Source: Agroathelia rolfsii
Lineage: Eukaryota; Basidiomycota; Agaricomycetes; Amylocorticiales; Amylocorticiaceae
Reading direction: 5' to 3'
DNA: 64,000 nucleotides
Assembly: GCA_018343915.1 (NCBI GenBank)
Contig: JABRWF010000005.1
Coordinates: 3,445,001-3,509,000, forward strand
Shown: positions 36,951 through 49,331 of the stretch, piece after piece
Position numbering within the stretch: the first letter of the stretch is position 1
Layout of the letters: each line of letters opens with the position of its first letter
The notes under the pieces: model-generated
Databases searched by the model: none
Seen by the model: the letters and a program-made list of their open reading frames with translations, nothing else
What the model was told of the DNA's origin: nothing
Position numbers and translations under genes: made by a program

Positions 36951-39900
36951 ATGTCTGATTCGTCGATTTCTATCTTCATTTCGTCACCTACAGAGCCTGT
37001 TTCCCCGTCACCAATCTCTATTTCGCTCGCCAAGGTCAAGGTCCCCGAGGACCAGGACGCCACACCCACCCCCACACCAGCCGTCAAGACGCCCGAGCCT
37101 GCATCTGTCTCGGTGGCGCCTCAGACTCCTGCGCCTGTGGCAGTCCCAGCCAACCAGGTCGATACCCTGCCCGCTTTGCCCTCATCTCCTCCCGATTCTG
37201 ACCTGTCTCAGCTCTCATCGCTGAGCTCAGGCGCTTTTTCAACCGATGAAGACGATGTACAAATCGAGCTTGGAGCCGATAGCATCTCTACCAACTTCGT
37301 CACGTTGCGTATTGGAGCGTCTCGCCCCTCTCTGGCCGAAGAAGACGCCAAAGGATCCACCGATGCGGACTTGGCGTTATTGCTACCAGAATCAACGACA
37401 ATGAAGGCGCTCGCGCTCAATGGTGACGGATTATCGCTGCTCCCTACGCGCGCGAGCAGCTCCGCAGAAAGATTGCCGATTTATGAAACACACCCCTCCA
37501 ATTCGCTCAACGGATCACCAACTTTATTACGCTCGCCACCTTTAATACGGCCTCCTACACGTACACGGGAGCCAAGTGCCGAAGAAATAAAGGAAGCTTT
37601 CAATAAGACAAAGAATGTCAACGTTACTGGTAAACTTTTTTTTTTTTTAAATATATTGATGTCTTTTCCATTCTTGCTGACATTAGTCTAGCCTATAGTC
37701 CGCGTCATGAAACTGATCGAACCCATATCAATCAGTCTCCTGCACAGATTGAACCTATCGCCCCCTCTTCCATCGATTCCTCCCGTCCAGACGATGCGTC
37801 AAGATCTGCAAAATCTACGAAGATGTCGCTGGCGGCAACAGTGACCGCACCCGTTTTCACTCCGCACAGTCATTCCCCTATCGAAAATCCCATGTTACCG
37901 AGTTGGAACACTATGTCGGCCGTTGTTCAGAACAAGAATTCCAGCGAGGGAAACTCAAACACACCTGTTCCTAACGTATACATCAATGGTCTTCCACCCT
38001 ATCTCCCCGAAGAGAAGCTGTATGCCCTCTGTTCTAACTTTGGAGTGATCAAGAGCGTGAGATGCTTTACAAGGCATATTGGGGAGAAGGAAACGTAAGT
38101 GGATCGTCAAAAATTCTTCTAGACCAATAATTGATCTATGGCCGCCACAGCGGATACGGATTTGTATTGTGAGTAATACCGTGTCCATCCTCCCCCCTTC
38201 CCGTTATTCAAGATATGCTGACCACCTGTCTTTAGGTTTGATTCGATTGAAGCAGGCGAGCGCTGTATAGAAACACTACGCAGGTACCGTAATCTTCATC
38301 CAAGTTGGTCTAAGGTAAGAATGGCGTTTTTTCTTGTTCGTCACGATTGGATTTTCAACGTTCCGATGCCTCTGATAGCAAATTCACAAGATTCCCGGTA
38401 CTATTTATCATTCCGGATCCGAAGAAGAAATCTGTATGTCAGAGCCCCTTTTGTTTGCTCTTCATTGTCCCTTATGCACGAGATAGACGACATAGGAGGA
38501 ATGACCGGCAACAGAGCCACCGAAGAATCGTTCAAGACGCGAATGGAGCGCCTGCACGACACCGCTTCAACTAATCTCTACATGGAAGGGTAATATGTTT
38601 TTTTTTCTAATAAACCTAGAAATTTAAATCACTCAATTACTTGATCAGACTCCCGCTAACCATCGACGAGCAATCTCTAGCTGGTCTGGTTGCGCCATAT
38701 GCAATCAAAAGCAGCAGATTCTTTCAAACGAAGCTAAGTGACCCTCCGAAGATGATTGCCTTCGTTCGGTGGGTTTTATTTTCTTCGGTAAAGCACATCA
38801 CTTCCACCATTTGACCACGTATTTCCAGAATGGAAACTCGCGTTGCGGCCGAGGAAATAATCGAGCGCCTGCATGGACGGATCGTTCGAGGCTGGAGTGA
38901 TGATGGTGCACGAATCTCCGTGAGGTTCGCGGACACGGCCGAACAGAGAGAACTTCGAGTAAGTCCGTCGTTTTTTCGATCAAGTCTGAGACCGTCTCAT
39001 AATATCATCAAGCGTAATGAGCGTACATCACATGAGGGGTCCGTTGGCACAGGCAACTCTCCTAACCGGCTTACGATTGCACAAGCGGCTCTCCTGAATC
39101 TGCGGGGGAAAGAACATATCCTTGATTTGCATGCACATCGCGACCCCAAACCCTCTCGTTCTCCAGGCATGCAAACTTCGTCATCCCTACAATACATCCC
39201 CGGCGATCTGGACTCGAAACACGGTCGTCGCCACATAGCCTCTCTTCCGCCGCCAGATGCAGATGGCAACCTTGACGTCAATGCTCTACAAGTGCCTGCA
39301 GATATCCATAAGCAATCACACACCCTTCACCTTCCACCAACCGTGTTAAATGTTACTCGCAGCGTTCCAGGGGATATAAGTGGCATGCGTGCTATGACCC
39401 ATAGTGGTTTGACACCAGCCGAAGAGTATCTAATTCGCGCTCGTTTTTCAGAACACAATTTTGGCATGCAGGCGGACTTCGCACATGATAATCATCTCAT
39501 TGATAGCTACGGTCAAGACATCCGGCAACTGTACGAATTATCCTGCCAAGTCAGGGCGCCTCTCGCGGATATCAGCATGCGTCCTCCTATTGTCAATGCG
39601 ACTTTCCAAGATCGTCCCAATCAGCCTGCCGCTCGACGTGGAGGTGCACCACATGGAAAGCATGTATCCCTGGAAAGAAACATGAACGAGAATATCTCTA
39701 CGAGCACCATAGATCCGTATAATATAGCTATGCATCGTAATTTCAATCTATCGCAAGAGCAGAACCTCCGCAACCTTATCGTCAATGGACAGTATCAACA
39801 GAATCATATTCACTCCAGTCATTCTCAGGTTAACGGCATTGGCATGAGTCGTCAGTCGGGTAAGAACATTGTCACGGCTTCTTCGCATGGTTGAGCGTTT

Positions 39901-40415
39901 TACCCATTCATTTTTATCTAGGCACCGTGCAATTTTTGCCATCTTTCGACAGAACGGACATATCTCCGACTCTCGATGTCCGGGATAATGCTCTCTTGCA
40001 GCGTCTCCATCAGCGTGCCAGCCTCGCCAACTTCTCGTCTCTAGGGCAAGCAGGAGCCGACGGTCTGCAAGCTCCGTACAGCGAAATGGAAACATCACCC
40101 GCGTTGACCTATGGATCCCGTACCCCGGCTTCCCTCAGCCCGTCGACGCCGTATCTCGCTGGAAGCAGCAAGGCAGCCAGCCATGACCAGGCAACAAGTC
40201 CCGAGATGCAGGTTAACGCTGGGTTCGTTCGCAAGGTCAACAGCAGTGGAGGCAAGGACCTCAAGATCCGTGGGCAGACCTCTGAAGAGTCTAGTCATCA
40301 CCACAACCACCGAGCTGTCCGATTCGTGGATCACTCTATGTTGGCTTCCGGTAAGCCATCAAAAAAGTGGGCTAATTCGAAGGCGCCGCATGCGCAGCTA
40401 CGTCGCGCTGCCTGA
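36951..40415 (+). CDS. RNA-binding protein with two RRMs
   Basis: Ten exons: 36951-37629, 37692-38094, 38151-38168, 38236-38314, 38379-38433, 38487-38589, 38649-38768, 38829-38958, 39013-39859, 39922-40415; 2928 nt, 975 residues. The first 225 residues are Ser/Pro/Thr-rich and disordered. RRM1 has RNP2 VYINGLPPYL and RNP1 GYGFVLF, the latter on an 18-nt exon. RRM2 follows with LYMEGLPL and a degenerate RNP1 (MIAFVRM), then AAEEIIERLHGR and ISVRFADTAEQREL. The order resembles RBMS/MSSP-like proteins and fungal Nrd1-type regulators. Regulation of mRNA is inferred. The long C-terminal half is low-complexity with His/Asn/Gln stretches and a KANSKAP-like basic end. A CT-rich leader precedes the start MSDSSISIF. 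Confidence 0.9.
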
Positions 40416-40996
40416 GTTCGTTCTATTCCTCTCTCTCTCTCTTTAATTCTTAATTACCTTTTCCTTTCCATGCCTTGCGTTCTTTTCTTTTTCGCATGCA
40501 CCATGACCAAGACGCAGATGATACACGTATATGCGTTTTAGAGTGAGTTTCCCCGCCTGTTTGAGGCGATGTTATATTCTTTTTCCCTTCGTATTTTTGT
40601 TGCCGCTCGTACTATGATTACAGCAGTATTTCGCCCCATCAAGTAGTAATGATTATGTAAATACATCTCGATCATGTGATTGAAATATATGCGATTTGCT
40701 TTGAATATGAACTTGCTGCTTGAGACAGATATGGGGGTAATACGAAGCCTGATGCATTATGTGTTCTTGCGAGAATGTATACCAAACATTATAATCTCAT
40801 GATGCACAAGACGCCCTTTACTTTGGTATGTTACCGAACCAGAACAGGGATGATGAAGTGAAAAGGTTGATATAAGAGTCATTAAGATGGATTATGTCTA
40901 TAAATAATTTTTAAGGGGAGTGCATCGTCTAAACCGTCAACATCAGGATGAAAGAGCTATGGAATACCACAAGTGGAAAACCATTTGCGACTCACA
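40416..40996. other. convergent 3' region
   Basis: 3' ends of the RRM gene and of the mitochondrial ribosomal protein gene. A short CT run (about 40428-40442) follows the stop. No coding. Confidence 0.5.
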
Positions 40997-42669
40997 TTAT
41001 AGGTCATCCTCCACGTCCTCCTCAAATGCGGCCTCCTCTTCTTGGAATTCCTCGTTCAATGGTTCTACATTCTCAGCACTGGCGGCGGCAGCGGTATTGG
41101 CAGGCTCGCTGCTGCCCGAGAAAGCCGAGTCGAGCGCCAGAGCGGCAGCACCCGAGGCGAGCATGTCACCGGTGGAAGTGTTGGACGAAGCAGAATCGAG
41201 CGCGTTACCGCTCGTGGAGGTGGAAGAAGAGGAGGGAGAAACCCTGCTGCCGTTGATCAACGCGCGGCCCTCGAGCTTCTTGGCGATCTCGAGCGCATCA
41301 TAGTGCAGAGCGTCGGGAAGCCCACGCGCACGGCCAGGGAGGAGCACGTGCGGCAGGATGTGCGTGTGGAAGAGTCTTTGTGCGGCAGAAGCGCCCTGTT
41401 AGTTCATTGGATGGAAATATGTCGCATTAGCCAATCCGTCTCTTGTAAGAAGACAAGAAGAGTGAAGAAAGAAAGAAAAGAAAAAAAACAGACGAATGAC
41501 GGAGAGAGAAGTAGTAGGAGAGAAACGCACAAATTGATGATAAACACCGCCCACGATGGCGTGCACGGTCTCGCCGTGAACTTTGTACAACCCGACGCTC
41601 TTCAACACTACGGGGCTGAAATCGGTCGGTTCAGGTGTGCGCAGCGTGTCGGCCTTGTCGCGTTTGTAGTTGGGCCCGCGGAGCGCGTGCGGCACGGGTG
41701 CGCTGGGCTGCCAGCGCAAGACGGCGCCGAAGTCAAGGTGGGGTGCAACGTGTTCGCCGAGGGCGTAACGGCCCACAGTGGACTCAATGATGGCGTCGTA
41801 GTCCCATTCAGCGACAGAGGAAGGTGGAGCGGTGAGAGCAGCGCGGTGCAGGAAAGCGAGGAGGTAGGTTTGCAGGGCGCGTCGGCCTGAAATAAATGAA
41901 GGGCTGTGAGTGAGTTATGCTGGTCTGGGTTGGAATGATAATAATTCTTAGAAGGGATCGGAGAGAGTAGTGATAATCATTGTATCAATGATTTAACAAG
42001 CAGAGAAATTCTATCCCGGCCTTGCTTTTCATGTCCGCATCCTATTGGAGGAAGCTCGTGTGACATTTACAAAACCTTCAATCCCACTGCTGTCTAGATG
42101 CATCCACAACGAAAGAAACTTCGCCGTCTTCCCCAGCCCCTCCACGACTTAGAAAGTGTACCCACCTATGAAGCTGAGGCGACCATTGTGACCCGTATGT
42201 GCAAGGTGATGACTCGAGTGCGTCAATATCCGCTTGGCGAGTTCAGGAGGGAAATTCAGCGTAGGGAAAAGCGAATTCAAGTGCCTTGCATAGCGCGCAT
42301 CTGGCACGGCCTTTGGCATCACACTTGTGGTCGAAGATGGTGTCGACTCCAACGCAGCAGCGGTTGCGCTCGTCCGTGAGTCTAGAGGCCGCAGCGAGGA
42401 TTTTGATTGAGAAGAAAGGATTACAGCGTCATTATGCAATGAAGAAGACGAGGATGCTGCTGCAGTCGCCGCTGAATGGCTCAGCCTGACAGAGAGGCGT
42501 ACGGCGGATGTGGACGCGCTATGGACGAGCTGAGTCCGACGAGCTGCTACTGCTGCTGTTTTAGACGTGGACGTATGCAAGTCAACATGCAAAACACAGG
42601 CAAGAATGCATAATTTGTTGAATACACACCCGTAGATGTTGACTTGAGTGCTCTGAGAGGACGAGACAT
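40997..42669 (-). CDS. mitochondrial ribosomal protein with RNase III-like fold (mL44/mL57 type)
   Basis: Exons 42630-42669, 42166-42555, 41531-41886 and 40997-41395, 1185 nt, 394 residues. MSRPLRALKSTST followed by an Arg/Ser/Ala-rich, acid-free stretch is a strong mitochondrial presequence. The RNase III-like domain is recognised by FPPELAKRILTHSSH, RLSFIGRRALQTYLL and IVGGVYHQFGASAAQRLFH, the last spanning an intron. The usual catalytic acidic residues of RNase III are not evident, as in the structural relatives of the mitochondrial large subunit. No double-stranded RNA-binding domain follows, and the C terminus is acidic. Introns are 74, 279 and 135 nt. I cannot decide between mL44 and mL57. 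Confidence 0.8.
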
Positions 42670-44955
42670 GGCCAAGAGACGAAATGAGCAGAAAGACCGG
42701 TCCTTTGCCTGAGCGACTTCAGTTTGAGAAGCCAAAATGTTGTGTGAAGGGTCAAGCGACTATGACAACCCAGAAAATTATAACCCCGGGTTGCTTCCGG
42801 GTTACTTCACTATAGCACACACCTTGGACATCTTGAACTTTCCATACCATGACAACACGGCTTACGGTTTATGCTTATATTTTCGTGCTGAAATGTCCCT
42901 ATCGTAACTAATCGCACCGTATTGTAGCCTGCAAGTTCGATTGATACGCTAGCCTACTCAAATTGGGCAATAACTGAATGATCGATGTTCCCTATCAATG
43001 GTCCTCGTCTTCCACCTACCAAAGCACTTTGGTGAAGGTACCTTTCACGTACACGAACATGAACAGACATTCTATACGCCTTTACCTATCCTTATTTAAT
43101 CCCTGGATTTCTCATAGGCTCACAACAATGCCAAAATGGGACTTTGGTCTCCCTTTGCTCAATTAGCAGCAGCAAAGACTTCTGCTCATGTACATAAACA
43201 AACCTTCGCCGTTGTACCAACGCCTTGCACCCCTCCGATTTCTTATTAAATGCATTCACTTTCAGCATTAAGTCGTGTAGATCATAGTTGAGTGGCATCG
43301 ACTTCCGAGACTACGAGCTTCTGTAGATCGATGAGATATAGATCGCCCTAGAAACTAGAAAGGTGTTCCTGTTAGAGAAATATCCTTACTATGAGCAAGC
43401 CCTCTTCATACACTGGTGTCTAGAACAGGCCCGCATTTTACTCCCCCTCCTTCCTTACCTGGCATGATGTAAATTACTGACAAATGTATGACCTAGTCCT
43501 AGGCGGTGGCTCTTATCATGCATTCTTGGCCCGTCCGACACTCAAGTATTGTGCTCTTCCCAGGAGGCGCCTCAGGCACGGGGAATTGACTGAAAAACGA
43601 TCCACGATGAAAAGTGCAGGTCGTTGAGCATGGGAAAGCACTACGATAAAATCGTGATAGAGGCGTCGACGGTTTTCGGTGTGAAAGCCGCCGAAGTTGA
43701 ATGAGGGCATGTTTTATTGCATCAACAATTAAGAGATAGGAATGTCTCAGTTATGTTACCAAGTAGCAGTTGATATTTACAGTTCCAGATGCCATCATAT
43801 TCGACACTGCGACCTACGTTTTCCTTGGTCCGGAACATTTATATTCATGATTGGTGCGGTAAAAATGATCGACGCTCAATGGGCAATCTTTGATACAAAC
43901 ATACATTTTATTCTAACCCGCTCATGGTTGGCAGCCAGTTATCGTAATGGGGCTGTTCACATTCTGTACCTGAGTAGTAGATGAAGCATGCATGAAGTCT
44001 TAGGCCTTAAACTCAAACCAACTCGCTTGGCTAAGGAACGCATTGGCTGTGCGTTCCTGATGACCTTTCAATTCAATGCTTGGTGTTTTGCAGCCAAGAC
44101 AGCCTCTTGGCACTAGAGGCTATATTCTACATTCAATCTCACAAATCAATCAAATATGGAGGTGATTATGACGATACCATCTTTATAATGGGATACTAGG
44201 AGTAGGCCGATTAATTGCGCCTGGTGATAGGTACAATTTCCTTTACCATGCCAATAATGCGCAGCTCCGTAAAATCATGCATGATTGTCTTCTGAAGAAA
44301 GTTTTCTAATATTGTAGCGTCCGAGTAACTCGGTCTGTAAGAAGTTTAGGAGAGACGGCGTTATTTCCCGTCAGTTTCCGAAACTGAACAAATGGGCTGC
44401 ACCCTATTCGTCCGTGACTCGGAATACTATTAGGTTCCGCATGTATGTTGACTGCACTTTCAAGACAGCTATGACCGTGAAGTGGAGGTCATAATTCGAG
44501 TGTACTCTCTTGGCTCCCAATATTTGTGGAGCGAACAATCTCTGCTAGCAGTTGCGATAACGGCACGATGCAACGACCATCAATACTTTTCAGCGACCTG
44601 GGTAACACAAACAGACTGATGAAGTAAGAAGATGCCAGAGTAATGGCGATGCAACTGACGGCGCCTGTGACTGCCGAGATAACGGCCCTGCGTTTGCTGA
44701 ACCCAGAGCAGGAGATCCGGGGTACACTCGGGTGATCGAGCAGCAGTAGCAGGAGCTGCAGCCCCTTTAGACGACGGAACGGGCTGACGATGTAAACATA
44801 GCAAATGGATCGGAAAAGGCCCCCTGAAGACAGAGAGAATGTGGAGAAACGTATAAAAGCAGGCGGTAGGGCGTGGCTGTGTTGGATGGATATATGCCCT
44901 CGACTAATTTGCTGCTTCACTTTGAATCTATCTCTTCGCACGAGACAAGAAAATC
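42670..44955. other. 2.3 kb without a supported gene
   Basis: Promoter regions of the flanking divergent genes plus about 1.5 kb of unassigned sequence. A 64-codon minus frame at 43516-43710 and a 150-codon minus frame at 44489-44941 have no recognisable motif; the latter runs antisense across the promoter of the next gene. Confidence 0.4.
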
Positions 44956-45642
44956 ATGAGCGCGACGCCCGGAACCATGACGCCCCTGCCACCACTCTCC
45001 ACTAGGACGTCATTCACCCGTGTCGACACAGACTACGAAGAGACACAGTCTGCTCTCGACGCTCTTGCTGCTCTTACTGCTGCTGTTGGAGAGCAGAGCG
45101 AAAGAATACCCTCGAGAATGTCTACAGCTGAAGAACAGCAAGATCCCCAGACGACGATCACCTTCCTCCTTGTCACTGGCAAGAGGAGGACAATGTCATT
45201 CGACCCTACTGCAAGCGTTGCACGGGTCAAGGAGCTCGTTTGGAATTCATGGCCTCAAGGTCTGCATTCGTTCTCTTTTTTTCTTCTCCCTCAATTCGCA
45301 TGAGCTAAGCAAGAAGCTGTGATATAGATTGGCAAGACGAGAGACCAACGACTCCCTCCTATCTGCGCGTCCTTTATCTGGGCCGTCTACTGCAGGATGA
45401 AGAGACGCTTGATTGTACGTACAACCTCTCCTCTTTTCGTGCACAAAGTCGACCACTGAGGCTTACTACTTTCTCTCTCTACAGCTCTGAATCATCCCGA
45501 TCCCACCCAACCGCTCATCGTCCACCTCTCAATTCGGCCTCAAGTAGAGCGCGAGTCCTCGTTTCTCAAACGTGGCTTCTCTCATGGCAGCGGCCCTGAT
45601 GCGGATGCCTCAGCGGGGCCTTGCTGCTGCATTATCTGTTAA
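44956..45642 (+). CDS. ubiquitin-like protein with C-terminal Cys tail (UBL3/MUB type)
   Basis: Exons 44956-45259, 45328-45414 and 45485-45642, 549 nt, 182 residues. After a Thr/Ser-rich N terminus the ubiquitin fold begins at ITFLLVTGKRRTMSFDP. It continues with VARVKELVWNSWP, SYLRVLYLGRLLQDEETL and LIVHLSIRP, matching the UBL3/MUB branch. The protein ends PCCCIIC, so the last four residues form a CAAX-like box with two further Cys before it, suited to prenylation and acylation and thus membrane anchoring. It lacks the Gly-Gly end of conjugated ubiquitin-like proteins. In animals and plants this family sorts proteins to vesicles or docks E2 enzymes at the plasma membrane; here the role is inferred. 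Confidence 0.88.
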
Positions 45643-48600
45643 TATGTCATGAATATATATTCATATGGTATGTTACATCTCATCTATCTCTGTTTGGTCT
45701 TTGCTAACTAATAGTTTCTCTTTCGGCCCCACATTTTCTTCGTTTTCATAGGCTAGGCTGAGATGTCAACGACTTTTGACGACGTATATACCTATGTGGG
45801 GATTGGAGCCTTTTCGCTAGTCCCCCACACTGATGACACTTGACTCACGCATTCCCCCTCACGTATTCCTCAAACCTCAAACACCTCCCCATCATACACA
45901 CGCACCCTCGCATACCTTTTGTCTCATCCCTCTTTGTACTTGTAGTAGCATTGCATTTTTTTTCATCTTCTTATTCTGCTTTTTCGTACTCTCTTCCGGA
46001 TGACCTTGTGGACGATTTCCAAGCGCCGATTCCCTTCCTACCCTTTCTTACTCGACCATCACCACTTTACCCGTTCCTCCTTCTGCATCCCCTCTTCGGA
46101 TAACGTGCTCGTGGCTCACGTTGTTTTCGTCCACCTGCTTGCCTAAGTTTTTTTCTTACGGCATGCGCATCACATGACCCAGCTGGGTTGTTATTAACGC
46201 AGTCTATAAATAACAACCCCATATACGTATGCACATACGTTATTCGGCGCCCTATTCATCCATCTTCTTTTATTGCATCAGATTACATTCTTCCTCCGTT
46301 CTGCATACCTGTCCTTGACCTCGCTTTCGCACTTTTTTGTTTTGGGTACATCGTCTCATCCTATGCGTCTTTCTAACCAATCGAATCTATTTTCCGGTTC
46401 TGTTTCAAGATTTTCTTTCCGCTTCTTACGCTTACCAGTAGCCCTTCTCTGGTGATTGTGCCTATTTCCTTCTCTTTTCCCCGCTTCTTTTCTGTTCCCA
46501 TGTATAATGGTATCGGCAAAGGGTGGAGGCGGCGCCTGTCTTTCTCACTCCAAATCAAATACAAAAGGTTCATCGATTCGTCTTTGACTTGACATATCGA
46601 CTTCAACGTTGCAGCGATTGTATGCGTACTCGCTGGACTGCCTTTCTTGCATGTGCATGTATACTGATTCTAATCATTCTATTCAATTTTCTATTACTGA
46701 TATCAATTGCGCATCTTTCTTCTTGTCTTTACTGTCTTCTTTTTCGCTTTTACTCCGACTGGAGGTTCTTGCTGTTTCAGAAGGCAAGAAGCTCCGGTCA
46801 TATGACGGTTTAGAAGATTACGCTAACCTTGATTAGGTGGGGAGTCAAGAGGAGCCTGTGGGCCCAACTACAGCTCGGCTCTCACTCATAATCAAACACA
46901 CTCGTGACTCGGGCATCACGCGAGAACGTGGTGCGCATATAGTTAACATCTAGGGTAAGCAAGCAAACTTAGCTGACTTTGACAACCAGATTTCGCCAAG
47001 ATAGGCAACTGGTTGTCGGAAACTAATGCCGATAATTTCGTTCATGATGTTCCTTGTGATTGCAAAGCTTTGCAGGTTTTGTTGCTCACAAATACCTGAG
47101 TTGTGTTTCGTAGAAAGTGGCGGTGGGAAGCTTGACTCAGAGATCAACGCCACGGTAAGGACCAGTTTTGTCCTACGCAACCATCAGCCCGAGAAAACAA
47201 TGTTTGTATAGGCATTTCATTCGTATCATTGCCAAGTCCCGAGTATGCCTGAGTTATATGATTGCAATGGTTTCTTTTCTAGGTTTTTAGTCCCAGTCTT
47301 TGACTGCCTGCCCTGCCCCTGGCCCATTCCGTAAGTCATGAGTACTGCCTGGACACTGGACATAAACACATGGGTATTGAATCCACACTAAGATATATCA
47401 GGGCTCAATTCTTTCGTGATAATCATTTTTTGCTTATATTATAAGTGAACCTGCGTCAATGTGGCGCCGCTGAATAATGTGTTAGCACATTCTATATGCG
47501 CCATCATCCTATCACTAATACAGGTCAGCTTGCCATCTATAATGGGATTGATAGCCTAAAACCAGGAATCCTGCTTTTTAATATTATGAATTGGTGCTAT
47601 AGTATGTCAGTGCATGCGCTTTATTGGTTCGTATGATATCCTCATCGACCGGATAGCCTTGATGCCGGTTTCTCAGGCTGATATACCCTATCGTATCACT
47701 GGTCTAATAACGGCAGTTATTGAGCATTATGGGAAAAGGCTAAGCGCTTTCTACTAAGAGAGGCATGATACCACATTGAGTATTGTCACTAAAGCGCGGG
47801 TCTAGGCTTGCAGTGCATCTCTCCTAAATCGCTCCATTTTTTCGCTTTTCAGAGCCTCATCTGCTACTCCCTCTCTGCTCAGCTGGCGAGTGGGAGATAT
47901 CTAAGAATCCCACCTGATTCTGAGAGCTGCCTTGACCCTACTGAGCCCACACCTTACATTGAGTCACGGCCTCGCTTAAACTGTCAGGCTACTGGAGAAT
48001 GATGGCATTCTTAACCATCTGCGATGCGTCTCTCCCACTGGTTTCTATTCGGCCGTGAATCGAAAAGTACGGGACACTTTTCTCCTACCTGTTCCCACAG
48101 CTGCTCTCTAAGTACAGGTTAAACAGCCTATTCAAACAACGATAAAGTGTAATATATATGTCTGCGTCTTTGATACTGAGTTATTGTCATAAAATACTAT
48201 GTGTGGTGTGGGTTGATGGGCTATTTGGAAATGCTTGGCTTGTAAATGGTTCCTCACCTTTTGGTTTATCGTTTCCTATATGTTTCATTTAATCATCCTT
48301 GACAAACTAGCAACTATTTGGCTTGTCGGAATCGTCACTGATTCTACCAATTGCTGCATTCCCTTATTCCTTTTTGTTGTTGTTTGCACTTCGAGTTACT
48401 ATCTAGACTTCACTTTCTGGGCATTTAATTTGTCTGATTCTCAAGAGCTTCTCTAACTCGATTCATAATTGTGGTTGTTTTCGAGTCGGTGATATCCTCT
48501 AAACTCATCATAATTTCCTTGTCTGGTATTTACACATTTTTTTTCAGAGCCGACTATTTCTCCCTTTTCTTTTTCGTATATACTTCGATTACAATCTTGC

Positions 48601-49331
48601 TTATCCTGCGTGGGCATTTGGCTTACTTTGCTTTATCGTGATCCATCACAATGCTGCTATTCTTGGTATCTTTATATATTATGTTAGCCCTGCAGCTCTT
48701 GGGAGGAAGGAGTAGCTTTGCAATCTGATTCTTAGTATATTTAATTCATGAATATTTGCCTTTGAATTTGTAGAACTCTCTGTAGTGAAGAAAGAGTACC
48801 TGAGTTTACCTTATGCGCGCTTTCGAACTGTACTCCAATCTACATATCATTCTCTTGCTACAGCAAAATATTTTCTTTGCATAGTTATTATTGTATCAGT
48901 AGCGCATACATTCAGAAAAACACGCGAATAAAATGAGACAAAAATAGGCGCTTAAACATATACTCTACACTAAATTCTTCTGGTCTTGCATATAACTCGG
49001 ATTGGTCTACCTGATTATCTCTGACTGGCTAGTGGCTGATTTGCAATGCACAAGAGTTTATATGTGATAACTGTTTTGGTATTATGCTTCACAAACACCA
49101 TTGTATAATCAATGACCGGTAATGACCACATTCTTTGCCACCACCCTGTTTGCTAGTTATTACTTTAGCATACACTTTATATTGATGATGTATGCCTCTT
49201 ATTCTTTAGCTTTGCTAAGATTTAGTTGTCATAACTCTATATACGTTTACATAACATTCACATCAAAATAGTAATCCTTTTTTTCCACAAGAAAGCGCAT
49301 ATCCAAAATAAAATTGGTGTTAATGAGTTAT
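45643..49331. other. 3.7 kb of AT- and pyrimidine-rich sequence, no gene recognised
   Basis: From 45,840 to 46,500 the plus strand is a pyrimidine-rich leader-like tract similar to that before the RRM gene, but no coding sequence follows. From 46.9 kb onwards the DNA is AT-rich. Frames at 46523-46813 and 48235-48456 are hydrophobic by composition only. Because a 17-exon gene sits just beyond in equally AT-rich DNA, further intron-dense exons could be missed here. Confidence 0.4.

Noticed and set aside
44489..44941. 150-codon minus-strand open frame before the ubiquitin-like gene
   Set aside because: Hydrophobic by composition only, no conserved block, and overlaps the likely promoter of the plus-strand gene.
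46523..46813. 96-codon hydrophobic plus-strand frame
   Set aside because: Hydrophobicity follows from the T-rich composition, and no family or splice context supports it.
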